From Phaeacidiphilus oryzae TH49 (GTDB lineage: Bacteria; Actinomycetota; Actinomycetes; Streptomycetales; Streptomycetaceae), in the NCBI RefSeq assembly GCF_000744815.1, contig NZ_JQMQ01000005.1, positions 318,055-382,054 of the forward strand: a stretch of 64,000 nucleotides of DNA. Reading direction: 5' to 3'. The notes beneath the pieces were generated by a model. The model did no database searches, had not been told where the DNA came from, and saw nothing but the letters and a program-made list of their open reading frames with translations. Both the position numbers and the translations under genes were made by a program. Shown in pieces: positions 53,340 to 62,087 of the stretch; position 1 is the first letter of the stretch, and every line of letters starts with the position of its first letter.

Positions 53340-54386
53340 TCAGTCCGCCTCGGCGACGTGGCAGGCGGCGGAGTGCGCCGGGCCCAGCTCGCGCAGCCGC
53401 GGAGTGACCCGGTCGCATGCGTCGACGGCCAGCGGGCAGCGGGCGCGGAAGCGGCAGCCCGGTGCCGGGTCGATCACCGCGGCCGGCTCGGCCTGGGCGG
53501 CAGCGGTGCCGACGTCCAGCGGGGCTCGCGGGTCCGGCACCGCGGAGAGCAGCAGCCGAGTGTACGGGTGCCGCGGCTCGGCGAGCACCGCCTCGGTGGG
53601 GCCCGACTCCACGATGTGCCCGCCGTACATCACCAGCAGCCGATCCGAGACGTACCGGGCGCTGGCGATGTCGTGGGTGATGTACAGGAAGGAGACGCCC
53701 TCGGCGGCGCGCAGCCGGGCCATCACGTTGAGGAGGCCGATCCGGATGGACACGTCCAGCATGGAGACCGGCTCGTCGGCGAGGATCAGCGTCGGGCGGT
53801 AGGCGAGGGCCTGGGCGAAGCCGATCCGCTGCCGCTGGCCGCCGGACAGCTCGTACGGGTAGCGGCCGAGTACCTCGCCGGCGGGGGTCAGGCCGACCGC
53901 GGCGACCACCCGCTCCGCCTCGGCCTGCCGTTCGGCGCGGGAGAGTTCCGGCCGGTGCAGCCGCAGACCGCGGAGGATCCCGTGGGACACCCGGTAGACC
54001 GGGTTGAGCGAGCTGAAGGGGTCCTGGAAGACCATCGGCACGTCGCCGCGGTACCGCAGTTGCGCGCGGCGCCCGCGCAGGCCGGCCAACGAGCGGCCCT
54101 GGTAGCGGATCTCGCCGCTGGTCGGCCGGTAGACCTGGGCGAGCAGCCGGGCGATGGTCGACTTGCCGCTGCCGCTCTCCCCCACCAGGGCGACGATCTC
54201 CGCGCGGCCGATCACCAGGTCGACGTCGTCCACGGCGTGCAGCGTGCTGCGGGAGTAGCCGGCGCCGACCTTGAAGTGCCGGCTGAGGCCCCGGGTCTCC
54301 AGCAGCGGCGCGGAGTCCGGCCCCGCTGCCGGGGCCTCCCCAGCCGCCGGTCCGGCGGAACGGGTCCGCGGGGCGTCAGGCATCAT
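53340..54386 (-). CDS. ABC transporter ATPase, OppF/DppF type
   Basis: A 348-residue ATPase. Walker A LVGESGSGKSTIARLLAQ, Q-loop MVFQDPFSSLNPVYRV, signature YELSGGQRQRIGFAQALAYR and Walker B TLILADEPVSMLDVSIRI are intact; the C-terminus has GCRFRARCPLAVDACDRVTP, the Opp/Dpp cysteine block. It overlaps the preceding ATPase gene by 11 bp. It is the last gene of the Dpp-type operon and pairs with OppD to power import. Confidence 0.95.
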   Translation of the reverse strand: MMPDAPRTRSAGPAAGEAPAAGPDSAPLLETRGLSRHFKVGAGYSRSTLHAVDDVDLVIGRAEIVALVGESGSGKSTIARLLAQVYRPTSGEIRYQGRSLAGLRGRRAQLRYRGDVPMVFQDPFSSLNPVYRVSHGILRGLRLHRPELSRAERQAEAERVVAAVGLTPAGEVLGRYPYELSGGQRQRIGFAQALAYRPTLILADEPVSMLDVSIRIGLLNVMARLRAAEGVSFLYITHDIASARYVSDRLLVMYGGHIVESGPTEAVLAEPRHPYTRLLLSAVPDPRAPLDVGTAAAQAEPAAVIDPAPGCRFRARCPLAVDACDRVTPRLRELGPAHSAACHVAEAD

Positions 54387-55458
54387 GCGGCCTCCTGCGG
54401 TGCGGGGGTGGGGGCGGTGGTGTCGGTGCGGACGCGGGCGCCGACTCGGCGGCGGCCCTCCTCGGCGGGGCCAGCCGCCCCGGCTCGCGGAGGAGGCAGC
54501 GGGACCGGGACGGGCCTACCCGGTAGAGGTCGGGTTCGCGTTCCCGGCACTGCTCCTCGGCGACCGGGCAGCGCGGGTGGAACCGGCAGCCGGAAGGCGG
54601 CCGGGCCAGGTCGGGCGGGCTGCCGGGGATACCGGTGAGCTCCACCCGCGGCCCGTGGATGGAGGGGAAGGCGTCCATCAGCCCGCTGGTGTACGGATGG
54701 GCGGGCGCCTCGAAGACGGTGCGGGTGGGGCCCGCCTCCACCACCTGCCCCGCATACATCACCAGCAGTTGGTCGGAGAAGTGGCTGACCAGCGACATGT
54801 CGTGGGTGACGAAGAGGACGGCGAAGCCCAGCATCCGCTGGAGCTCCTTGATCTGCACCATCAGCGAGCGCTGGGCGACCACGTCCAGGGCCGAGGTGGG
54901 CTCGTCCATGATGACCAGGTCGGGGGTGAAGAGGAGGGCCATCGCGATCATCGCCCGCTGCCGCATCCCGCCCGACAACTGGTGGGGGTAGCTGCGGAGA
55001 TGGACCGGGTCGATGCCGACCAGCCGGAGCACCTCGACGGAGCGTTGGCGCACCTCCTGGTCGGTGACCGAGGCATGGGCCTCCATCGCGTCCTTGAACT
55101 GGGCGGCGATCGAGCGCACCGGGTTGAGGGCGTTCATCGCGCTCTGCATCACCACCGAGTAGTCCCGCCAGCGCAGCACGTTGAGCTGCTTCTCGGTCAT
55201 CGCCGCCAGGTTCCGGCCGTGGAAGAGGACGCGGCCGGCGACGGTCCGCGCGGGCGGGCTCAGCAGCCGGGCGACCGCGAACAGCAGCGTCGACTTGCCG
55301 CAGCCGGACTCGCCGACCAGCCCCACGAACTCGCCCCGGCGGACGGTCAGTCCGACATCGCTGACGGCCTCCACCGGGCCGCGCGCGGAGGCGTACTCCA
55401 CGCTCAGGCCCTCGACCCGGAGCAGCACGGACTCGTCCCTAGCCGTTTCGCCGGCCAC
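54376..55458 (-). CDS. ABC transporter ATPase, OppD/DppD type
   Basis: A 360-residue ATPase. Walker A LVGESGCGKSTLLFAVARLL, signature HQLSGGMRQRAMIAMALLF, Walker B DLVIMDEPTSALDVVAQRS and the CRFHPRCPVAEEQCREREPD cluster are complete. The start is GTG at 55458, overlapping the permease gene end by 20 bp. The C-terminal 40 residues are a Pro/Ala tail that is absent from most relatives. Confidence 0.95.
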   Translation of the reverse strand: MAGETARDESVLLRVEGLSVEYASARGPVEAVSDVGLTVRRGEFVGLVGESGCGKSTLLFAVARLLSPPARTVAGRVLFHGRNLAAMTEKQLNVLRWRDYSVVMQSAMNALNPVRSIAAQFKDAMEAHASVTDQEVRQRSVEVLRLVGIDPVHLRSYPHQLSGGMRQRAMIAMALLFTPDLVIMDEPTSALDVVAQRSLMVQIKELQRMLGFAVLFVTHDMSLVSHFSDQLLVMYAGQVVEAGPTRTVFEAPAHPYTSGLMDAFPSIHGPRVELTGIPGSPPDLARPPSGCRFHPRCPVAEEQCREREPDLYRVGPSRSRCLLREPGRLAPPRRAAAESAPASAPTPPPPPPHRRRPHDA

Positions 55459-56407
55459 GTCGCCGCTCCCTTCCGCGCCCCCGCCGGCCCGCTCCCGGGA
55501 CCGGCCGCAGGGCCGGATTGCCGATCTCGTCGAAGGCGTAGTTGATCAGCGCGAAGGAGGCCCCGAGCAGCGCCACGCACAGCCCCGGCGCGAGCGACCA
55601 CAGCGGCATCCCGGTCTGCAGGGCCTGCTGGTTCTGCGCCCAGTAGAGCATGGTGCCCCAGCTGGCCGAGTTGGGGTCGCCCAGGCCCAGGAACTGCAGC
55701 CCGGCGGCGCTGAGCACCGAGTACAGCGCCGCGCCGAGGAAGTTGGCGACGATCAGCGAGGTCATCGTCGGCAGCATCTCGAAGACCACGATGTACGACC
55801 GGCGCTCCCCGCGGACCCGCGCGGACTCCAGGAACTCGCGGTTGCGCAGGGAGAGCGCCTGCGCCCGCAGCTGGTTGGCGCCGTAGGACCAGCCGGTGAC
55901 GATCAGGACGGCGAGGAGGACGGTGAGCGAGCCCTTGCCCGCGTACTTGGCCAGGATGATGACCAGCGGGAAGGCCGGGATCACCAGGACCACGTTGGTC
56001 AGCATGGAGAGCAGGTCGTCGGAGACGCCGCCCAGGTAGGCGGCGGAGACCCCGATCAGCACCGAGAGGACGGTGGCGAAGAAGCCGGCGATCACCGCGA
56101 TCTCCAGCGACTGCCGGGTGCCGTAGACGAGCTGGGAGTAGATGTCCTGACCGAGTCCCGTGGTGCCGAGGAGATGGGCGGTGGACGGCCCCAGCTTGGG
56201 CGGGAAGCTCAGTTCGTCGGGGTGCCGGACGCTGGTGAACAGCTGCGGGAAGAGCGCCACGACGGTGAAGAGGAAGAGGATCACCGCCCCCGTCATCGCC
56301 TTGCGGTTGCCCCTGAGGGCCCGCCAGAACCCGCTGCCGGCGCGGCGGTCGGCCCGCGGCCCGCCCGCCGCGGCGGCGCCCTCCCCGGTGATCAGCGTGG
56401 TGGCCAT
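55439..56407 (-). CDS. ABC transporter permease, OppC/DppC type
   Basis: A 322-residue inner-membrane permease with about six helices. SFPPKLGPSTAHLLGTTGLG and QDIYSQLVYGTRQSLEIAVI are the OppC start, with the EAA-type loop in FLESARVRGERRSYIVVFEM. The C-terminal tail is basic. It partners the next upstream permease to form the transport channel. Confidence 0.94.
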   Translation of the reverse strand: MATTLITGEGAAAAGGPRADRRAGSGFWRALRGNRKAMTGAVILFLFTVVALFPQLFTSVRHPDELSFPPKLGPSTAHLLGTTGLGQDIYSQLVYGTRQSLEIAVIAGFFATVLSVLIGVSAAYLGGVSDDLLSMLTNVVLVIPAFPLVIILAKYAGKGSLTVLLAVLIVTGWSYGANQLRAQALSLRNREFLESARVRGERRSYIVVFEMLPTMTSLIVANFLGAALYSVLSAAGLQFLGLGDPNSASWGTMLYWAQNQQALQTGMPLWSLAPGLCVALLGASFALINYAFDEIGNPALRPVPGAGRRGRGRERRRGRRNG

Positions 56408-56414
56408 CGGCGCC

Positions 56415-57404
56415 TCACCCCTTGGCCCGGGCGCGCGGATCGAGCCACAGCGTCGCCAGGTCGCAGACCAGCACGGCGACCAGGACGGCCACCGTGAAGA
56501 GCATGAACAGCACCTGCATCAGGGGGTAGTCGACGTTCTGCACGGCGTTGTACAGCAGGTAGCCGACCCCGGGGTAGTTGAAGACGTACTCGATCAGGAT
56601 GGCGCCGGAGATGACGAACCCGAGCGACATGGCGAAGCCGGAGAGGTTGGGCAGCACCGCGTTGCGGGCCGCGTAGCCGTACATGATGCGGCGGTTGGAG
56701 AGCCCCTTGGCGCGGCCCATCCGCACATAGTCCTCGGCCAGCGTGGTGATCATGTTGTTCCGCATGGTCAGGATCCAGCCGCCGATGGAGGTGATCAGCA
56801 GGGTGGCGGCGGGCAGGATCGCGTGCTGCAGCACGCTGCCGACGAATCCCGGCGAGAAGCCGGGGACGATGTCGTTGTCGTAGTTGAAGTCGCTGGGCAG
56901 CAGCCCGCCGGTGCTCACCGAGAAGACCAGGATCAGCAGCAGCGCCACCCAGAAGTACGGCAGCGCCGAGGTGACCACGAAGACCGGCGGCAGCACCGCG
57001 TCCAGCCGGCCGCCGCGCCGCCAGCCGGCCACGATCCCGATCAGCGTGCCGAGGACGAAGGCCAGCACGGTGGTCAGCCCGACCAGGCCCAGCGTCCACG
57101 GGAGGGCCTGGCCGACGATGGAGGTCACCGGCTCGCCCAGGTTCTGCCCGATCGAGCGGCCCCAGTGCCCGCTGAGCATGTCGCCCAGGTAGTTCAGGTA
57201 CTGGATCCCGACGTTCTCGTGCGGCTTGAAGCCGAACGAGGCGAGCATCTGCTCCAGCACCGCGGGCGAGACCTTTCCGCGGGTGCGGTCGTGGAGCGCG
57301 GTGACCGGGCTTCCCGGCATGAACCGCGGGATGAAGAAGTTCAGCGTCAGCGCGGCCCACAGGGTCAGCAGGAAGAAGCCGAGACGCCGCAGCAGGAACT
57401 TCAC
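56415..57404 (-). CDS. ABC transporter permease, OppB/DppB type
   Basis: A 329-residue permease. MKFLLRRLGFFLLTLWAALT, then LNFFIPRFMPGSPVTALHDR, starts the OppB type. The EAA loop is in DYVRMGRAKGLSNRRIMYGY. The GTG start at 57404 lies 42 bp after the binding-protein gene. All four conserved transport subunits plus the lipoprotein are present, so the system looks complete. Confidence 0.94.
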   Translation of the reverse strand: MKFLLRRLGFFLLTLWAALTLNFFIPRFMPGSPVTALHDRTRGKVSPAVLEQMLASFGFKPHENVGIQYLNYLGDMLSGHWGRSIGQNLGEPVTSIVGQALPWTLGLVGLTTVLAFVLGTLIGIVAGWRRGGRLDAVLPPVFVVTSALPYFWVALLLILVFSVSTGGLLPSDFNYDNDIVPGFSPGFVGSVLQHAILPAATLLITSIGGWILTMRNNMITTLAEDYVRMGRAKGLSNRRIMYGYAARNAVLPNLSGFAMSLGFVISGAILIEYVFNYPGVGYLLYNAVQNVDYPLMQVLFMLFTVAVLVAVLVCDLATLWLDPRARAKG

Positions 57405-57446
57405 CCGATCCCCCTCCCTTCGTCCAAGATTCTCCGAACCGCCCCT

Positions 57447-59165
57447 CTACTGCGCCGACCTGGAGTAGAGGTGGGTGAGCACCTGGCCGGTGTCCGGGAA
57501 GGCGTAGGCGGCCGGCTGGGCGTACGGGTCGTCCGGGGTCGGCCAGCCGGCCAGGTCCGCGGTGTTGTACTGGAACCAGTCGACCGCCTCGGTCACCGGG
57601 ATCAGCGGCACGTCCTTGATCATGTAGCCCTCGACCTGCTTGACGATCCGCACCTGCTGGGCGTCGTTCGCCGTCGAGTACTGGTTGAAGAGCGCGTCCA
57701 CCGCGGGGTTGCGGTAGCGCTCGTAGTTGCCGTTCGCCGCCTTGCCCAGCGGCGCGGTGTTGGACGAGTCCAGCATCTCGCGCAGCTCGTAGTACGGGGT
57801 GGGCCCGCCGGTCGGCTCGCCGTAGTAGGCCAGGTCGAAGTCGCCGTTGTAGAGCTTGCTGTCGAAGGTCTGCTGGGCCAGGTCCTGCACGGTGAGGTTG
57901 ATCCCGACCGCCTTCAGCTGCTGCTTGATGACGGCCAGCGAGGCGTCCCAGTCGGTGTAGCCGGTGATCGTGATGACGGTGAGGCTCAGCGGGTGCGAGG
58001 GCGAGTAGCCGGCGCCCGCCAGGAGCTGGGCGGCCTTGCCGGGGTTCGGCCTGTCGTAGCCGGCGGCGCTCACCGCGGCGGCGTCGTAGAACTTCTGGAA
58101 GGTCGGGGTGACCACGCCGGACTGGTTGCCGCCCGGCTCCTGGCCGTCCTCGCCGATCTGCGCGACCCGGGCCCGGTCCAGCGCCGCCGCGATGGCCTGG
58201 CGCACCGCCAGGGTGCTGGTGGCCTTGTGCGAGGGGTCGAGGTTGGGGAAGAGCGAGACGTTCAGCACCGGCGGCGACCAGGTGTGGTTGTCCTGGGACT
58301 TGGCCAGGTAGAAGGACTTGATGCCGGGAATGAACTGGCTTCCCCACTGGGCCTTCCCGTTGGCCAGGTCCAGGTTGGCCGGCCCGTTGTCCAGGTAGGC
58401 CGGGTACTCCACCTTCTGCACGTACGGCTTGCCGGCCTGCCAGTAGTAGGGGTTGGCGGTGTACTGGATGTTGTTGGAGTGGCAGGGGTTCACCTTGAAC
58501 GGCCCGGTGCCGACGGGGTTCGGGTCGGCCCAGGTGTCCGGGTGGGCGGCGGCCGCGCCACTGCCGAAGACATGCTGCGGGACGATGCCGACCTGGTCGG
58601 CGAAGTAGTAGAAGTACTGGCCGGCGGGCTGTTTGAAGGTCAGCACCACCTGGTCTCCCGAGGCGGTGGCGCTGCGCAGGCCGGCCGCGGTCCACAGCGA
58701 GTAGAGGTCGGTCGAGGGCACCCGCTTCATCAGGTTGAAGGTGAAGGCCACATCGGCGGCGGTGAACGGCTGCCCGTCGTTCCACTTCACGCCCTGGCGG
58801 ACGGCGAAGGTGATCTGGGTCTTGTCCGCGTTCCAGTGGTAGCCGGTGGCCAGCATCGGCGTCTCGGCCTGGTTGTTCAGCTCGTCGACGAAGACCAGCG
58901 GTTCGTAGACGAAGCCGAGCGAGGTGTTGTAGACGGCCGGGTTGAACGGGTTGAACTGGCAGGTCCAGGTCTGCCCGGCGACGTTGGCGATGGTCACCGT
59001 GCCGCCCTTCTTGTGCGGCCCGCCGGTCCCGGCGGCGCCGCTCGCACCGGAGCTCGCTCCGGAGCCTCCCCGGTGCTGGGTGGAGGAGCAGGCCGTGAGG
59101 GCGAGGCCCACGGCCAGCCCCACGGCGATCAGTCTGGTGCGCCTCATTGCCGACGGTCCCTTCAT
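57447..59165 (-). CDS. Substrate-binding lipoprotein (SBP family 5)
   Basis: A 572-residue lipoprotein. The signal MRRTRLIAVGLAVGLALTAC ends in the lipobox LTAC; a Ser/Gly linker follows. VYEPLVFVDELNNQAETPML and VKWNDGQPFTAADVAFTFNL are the family-5 (DppA/OppA) blocks. The ATG at 59165 overlaps the stop of the ROK kinase gene. Family-5 proteins bind peptides, nickel or oligosaccharides; coupling to a sugar kinase favours a saccharide here. Confidence 0.92.
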   Translation of the reverse strand: MKGPSAMRRTRLIAVGLAVGLALTACSSTQHRGGSGASSGASGAAGTGGPHKKGGTVTIANVAGQTWTCQFNPFNPAVYNTSLGFVYEPLVFVDELNNQAETPMLATGYHWNADKTQITFAVRQGVKWNDGQPFTAADVAFTFNLMKRVPSTDLYSLWTAAGLRSATASGDQVVLTFKQPAGQYFYYFADQVGIVPQHVFGSGAAAAHPDTWADPNPVGTGPFKVNPCHSNNIQYTANPYYWQAGKPYVQKVEYPAYLDNGPANLDLANGKAQWGSQFIPGIKSFYLAKSQDNHTWSPPVLNVSLFPNLDPSHKATSTLAVRQAIAAALDRARVAQIGEDGQEPGGNQSGVVTPTFQKFYDAAAVSAAGYDRPNPGKAAQLLAGAGYSPSHPLSLTVITITGYTDWDASLAVIKQQLKAVGINLTVQDLAQQTFDSKLYNGDFDLAYYGEPTGGPTPYYELREMLDSSNTAPLGKAANGNYERYRNPAVDALFNQYSTANDAQQVRIVKQVEGYMIKDVPLIPVTEAVDWFQYNTADLAGWPTPDDPYAQPAAYAFPDTGQVLTHLYSRSAQ

Positions 59166-60106
59166 GACCGGCCTCCTGGCTCGGAGCCGGATACGGGTGT
59201 GCGGGTGCGGAGCAGGCCGCGGGCCAGTGCCAGCGCGCCGAGCAGTGGCGCGTCGAACGGGTAGGCGGCGGGCACGAGCGGGGGCGGGTAGGGCACGGCC
59301 GCGTCCAGCGCCAGACGCAGCCTGTCGTGCAGCAGGTCCCAGGCGCGGACCATGCCGCCGCCGACGGCGATCCGCGCCGGATCGACCGCGATGGCGAGGT
59401 TGACCAGGTGGAAGGCGAGCTCGTCGAGGAAGTCGGCGAGCAGCCTGGCGAGTCCCGGGTGCTCGCGGGCGCCGGCGAAGAGCTCGGCGGGCCCGGCGGC
59501 CGGCGGGAGATGGCGGCCGGCGCTGAGCATCAGCGCCCCACCGCTCACCGCCTCCTCCAGCGGCACCCGCTCCCCGGGGCGGCGGCCGACGTCCGCCAGC
59601 CGGCGCAGGTTGTAGCCGATCTCGCCGGAGGCGCCGTTGCGGCCGGCGACCACACTGCCGCCGACCACCAGGGCGATGGCGAGCCCGGTGCCGAGGTTGA
59701 CGTAGATACCGGGATCGCAGCCGGCCAGTGCCCCGGTGTCGGCCTCCACCTGTGCGGCCGCCTTGACGTCCGTGGCCAGCGCGAGCCGCGCTCCGGGGAA
59801 GGCCCGGCGCAGCTCCCGGCCGAGCGCGATCCCGCCCCAGCCGGGGATGTTGGGGGCCAGCGCGACGCCGTTCTCGCCGGGGATGCCGAGGGTGGCGACG
59901 CCCACCGCGGCCAGTTCGCGACCGGGAGCGGCGTCCGCGAGGAGGGTACGGGCGGCCTCCACCGCGCGGGACAGGCTGGCCGCCGCGCCCTCCTCCGCGC
60001 GGGTCTCCACGGTCAGCGCGCCGAGCCGGACACCGTCCGCCTCGGCGACCGCCAGTGCCGTCTTCGTCCCCCCGAAATCGAGGGCGAGCACCACCGGTGT
60101 GGGCAC
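59162..60106 (-). CDS. ROK-family sugar kinase, lacking the zinc motif
   Basis: A 314-residue ROK protein. PVVLALDFGGTKTALAVAEA is the ATP-binding phosphate loop, and NLGTGLAIALVVGGSVVAGR with GASGEIGYNLRRLADVGRRP the substrate region. The usual GHxxxxxxxxxCxCGxxGC zinc site is missing: GEIGY replaces GEIGH and no cysteine cluster follows. It probably phosphorylates an N-acetylhexosamine or glucose. The start is GTG 60106. It is the first gene of the transporter operon. Confidence 0.88.
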   Translation of the reverse strand: MPTPVVLALDFGGTKTALAVAEADGVRLGALTVETRAEEGAAASLSRAVEAARTLLADAAPGRELAAVGVATLGIPGENGVALAPNIPGWGGIALGRELRRAFPGARLALATDVKAAAQVEADTGALAGCDPGIYVNLGTGLAIALVVGGSVVAGRNGASGEIGYNLRRLADVGRRPGERVPLEEAVSGGALMLSAGRHLPPAAGPAELFAGAREHPGLARLLADFLDELAFHLVNLAIAVDPARIAVGGGMVRAWDLLHDRLRLALDAAVPYPPPLVPAAYPFDAPLLGALALARGLLRTRTPVSGSEPGGRS

Positions 60107-60138
60107 ACTCAGCTCCTCTGGGAGAAAGCCCGGGCCGA

Positions 60139-60160
60139 TTAAGTTAGGAAGCTAAACTAG
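60139..60160. promoter_or_regulatory. ROK-repressor-type operator
   Basis: An imperfect inverted repeat AGTTAG-GAAG-CTAAACT in an AT-rich island lies 33 bp upstream of the kinase start. Sites of the TTAG-CTAA kind are typical of ROK repressors, one of which is encoded next door (60220). Confidence 0.55.
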
Positions 60161-60219
60161 GGCCGTCGGCCAGGCAACCACCGCGGCCAAAGGATCAATA
60201 ACGTATCCGCAACGCGCTT

Positions 60220-61431
60220 TCACAGCACCGCCGTTCGCCGCTCGAAGACCAGCGGCCGGGCCGTCCCGAGCGCCGTCGCGATCGCCCCGAGCAGCACCGC
60301 CCCGTCCCCCAGCGCGCTCGGCGCCACCCTCGGCCGCAGCGGCGTCAGCCGGGGCAGCGTCTCGCGTACGGGACCCAGCAGCAGGTCCGCGCTGTGCGCG
60401 ACACCGCCGCCGAGCACCACCAGGTCCGGGTCGAGCACCGCGGAGACCGAGGCCACCACCACGGCCAGCCGCTCCGCCTCCTGACGCACCGCGAGCAGCG
60501 CCGCCGGATCGCCGGCCCGGGCCGCCTCGAAGACCTTCTTCGCGGTCAGCGATCCCGTCATGCCGGCCGCGCGGGCCGTCCGGACCACCGCGTCGGCCGA
60601 GACGGCGTCCTCCAGCAGCCCGCGACGCGGCGCCGTACCGCCCTCGGGCGGCCGGCCCGCCGCCGGGGGGCGGTACGGCAGGTACCCGATCTCGCCGGCC
60701 GCGCCGTGCGCCCCGGCGAACAGCCTCCCCTCGGCCACCACCCCCATCCCCAGCCCGGTGCCGACCAGCACGTACACGAAGAGCCGGCTGCCCGCGCCCG
60801 CGCCGAAGGCGTACTCCCCCAGCGCCGCCAGGTTGGCGTCGTTGTGCACCGACAGATCGAGGCCCAGTCGCCGCCGCATCCGCTCGAAGAGCCCCGGGCG
60901 GCCCCAGCCGGGGAGGTTGACCGCGTACCGGACGCGCCCCGCGCCCGGGTCGAAGACCCCCGGCGTGCCGGCCGCCGCGTGCACCACCTCGGCCGGGCCG
61001 ACACCCGCCTCGGCGAGGGCCAGCTGTGCCGCGTCCACCACCGCGTCGGCCACCGAGGCGGCACTGCGGCCCTGGTTGGGGCGGTCGACCCGGGCGATCA
61101 CCGCCCCGGACAGATCCGCCACGGCGGCCCGCAGCCGGCCCCGGCCGATGTCGAGGCCCAGCACATGCCCGGCCGCCGGATCCGGCTCGTACAGCACCGC
61201 GCTGCGGCCCCGGTCCGGAACCAGCGTCCCGGCCTCGCGGACAAGACCGGCCCGCGCCAGCGCGGCCAGCGCCGCGGAGACGGTGGGCTTGGACAGCCCA
61301 CTGTCCCGGGCGAGCTGGGCCCGGGACAGCGGGCCGGCCGCCCGCAACCGCTCCAGCAGCAGCCACTCGTTGTTGCTCCGCATCCGCCGCCGGTTCCAGC
61401 GGTACCCGTCCCCGGCCACCCGCTCGTCCAT
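60220..61431 (-). CDS. ROK-family transcriptional regulator
   Basis: A 403-residue repressor. The N-terminal winged helix is RSNNEWLLLERLRAAGPLSR, then DSGLSKPTVSAALAALARAG. The C-terminal ROK domain contains VLGLDIGRGRLRAAVADLSG and SVHNDANLAALGEYAFGAGA. Like the neighbouring kinase it lacks the zinc cysteines (GEIGYLPYRPPAAGRPPEGG). The ATG at 61431 was chosen over upstream starts because the HTH follows closely. It probably represses the transporter operon through the site at 60139-60160. Confidence 0.9.
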   Translation of the reverse strand: MDERVAGDGYRWNRRRMRSNNEWLLLERLRAAGPLSRAQLARDSGLSKPTVSAALAALARAGLVREAGTLVPDRGRSAVLYEPDPAAGHVLGLDIGRGRLRAAVADLSGAVIARVDRPNQGRSAASVADAVVDAAQLALAEAGVGPAEVVHAAAGTPGVFDPGAGRVRYAVNLPGWGRPGLFERMRRRLGLDLSVHNDANLAALGEYAFGAGAGSRLFVYVLVGTGLGMGVVAEGRLFAGAHGAAGEIGYLPYRPPAAGRPPEGGTAPRRGLLEDAVSADAVVRTARAAGMTGSLTAKKVFEAARAGDPAALLAVRQEAERLAVVVASVSAVLDPDLVVLGGGVAHSADLLLGPVRETLPRLTPLRPRVAPSALGDGAVLLGAIATALGTARPLVFERRTAVL

Positions 61432-61630
61432 CGGTTCCCGGCCCCCCTGCCCCGGTCCCGCGGTCCGGGACCGTTCCGACGCCCAGGCCAGAGTGGCACG
61501 CCCGGCGGCGGGCCTCACTCCCCAGGAGACGTCGCCCACGGGAGGTGACATGCCCCCTGGGCGCGCACCGGGACCTTCTCATACCTTGTGGGCCGCGGAG
61601 AACGTCCGCGCCCTTGCGAAGGAGTCGCCG

Positions 61631-62080
61631 ATGCCGTTCAGGGAGCTGTCCTGCGCCTACCGACTGGCCGCCGGGCGCGCGCGGGTCGTCGCCCACCTGG
61701 CGGAGCCCGCCAACTACGTGGGGCTCTCACCGCTGGTGGTGGCGGTCCGGGAGGTGCGGGCGGAGGAGGACGGGCTGGTGCGCTACACCGCGGTCGAGCG
61801 CTTCCGCCTCCTCGGCGTGCTGCGGCACGACAACGCGATCGAGGTCAGCCTCCGGGTCTCCGCCGCGGGCGACGCCGTCTCCGGAGAGGTCCGCAGCCCG
61901 GCCGGCGTGCGGATGGAGTACCGCTTCGAGGTGGCCGACGAGCCGTCCGGAGGGCCCGGCTGCCTGCTGACGGACACCCTGCGGCTGCGCGCACCGTTCG
62001 GACTGCTGCGGTTCGCCGCGTCGCAGGCCGCTTCGGTGCAGCGCAGCCGGGGCCGGGTGCTCGCCGAACGGCTCACCTGA
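61631..62080 (+). CDS. SRPBCC-family protein
   Basis: A 149-residue START/SRPBCC-fold protein. REVRAEEDGLVRYTAVERFR, RHDNAIEVSLRVSAAGDAVS and LRLRAPFGLLRFAASQAASV show the alternating strands and C-terminal helix. AAGGAG precedes the ATG. Such proteins bind hydrophobic ligands; the ligand is unknown. It is convergent with the GH20 gene, 7 bp apart. Confidence 0.8.
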   Translation: MPFRELSCAYRLAAGRARVVAHLAEPANYVGLSPLVVAVREVRAEEDGLVRYTAVERFRLLGVLRHDNAIEVSLRVSAAGDAVSGEVRSPAGVRMEYRFEVADEPSGGPGCLLTDTLRLRAPFGLLRFAASQAASVQRSRGRVLAERLT

Positions 62081-62087
62081 TCCGGCG

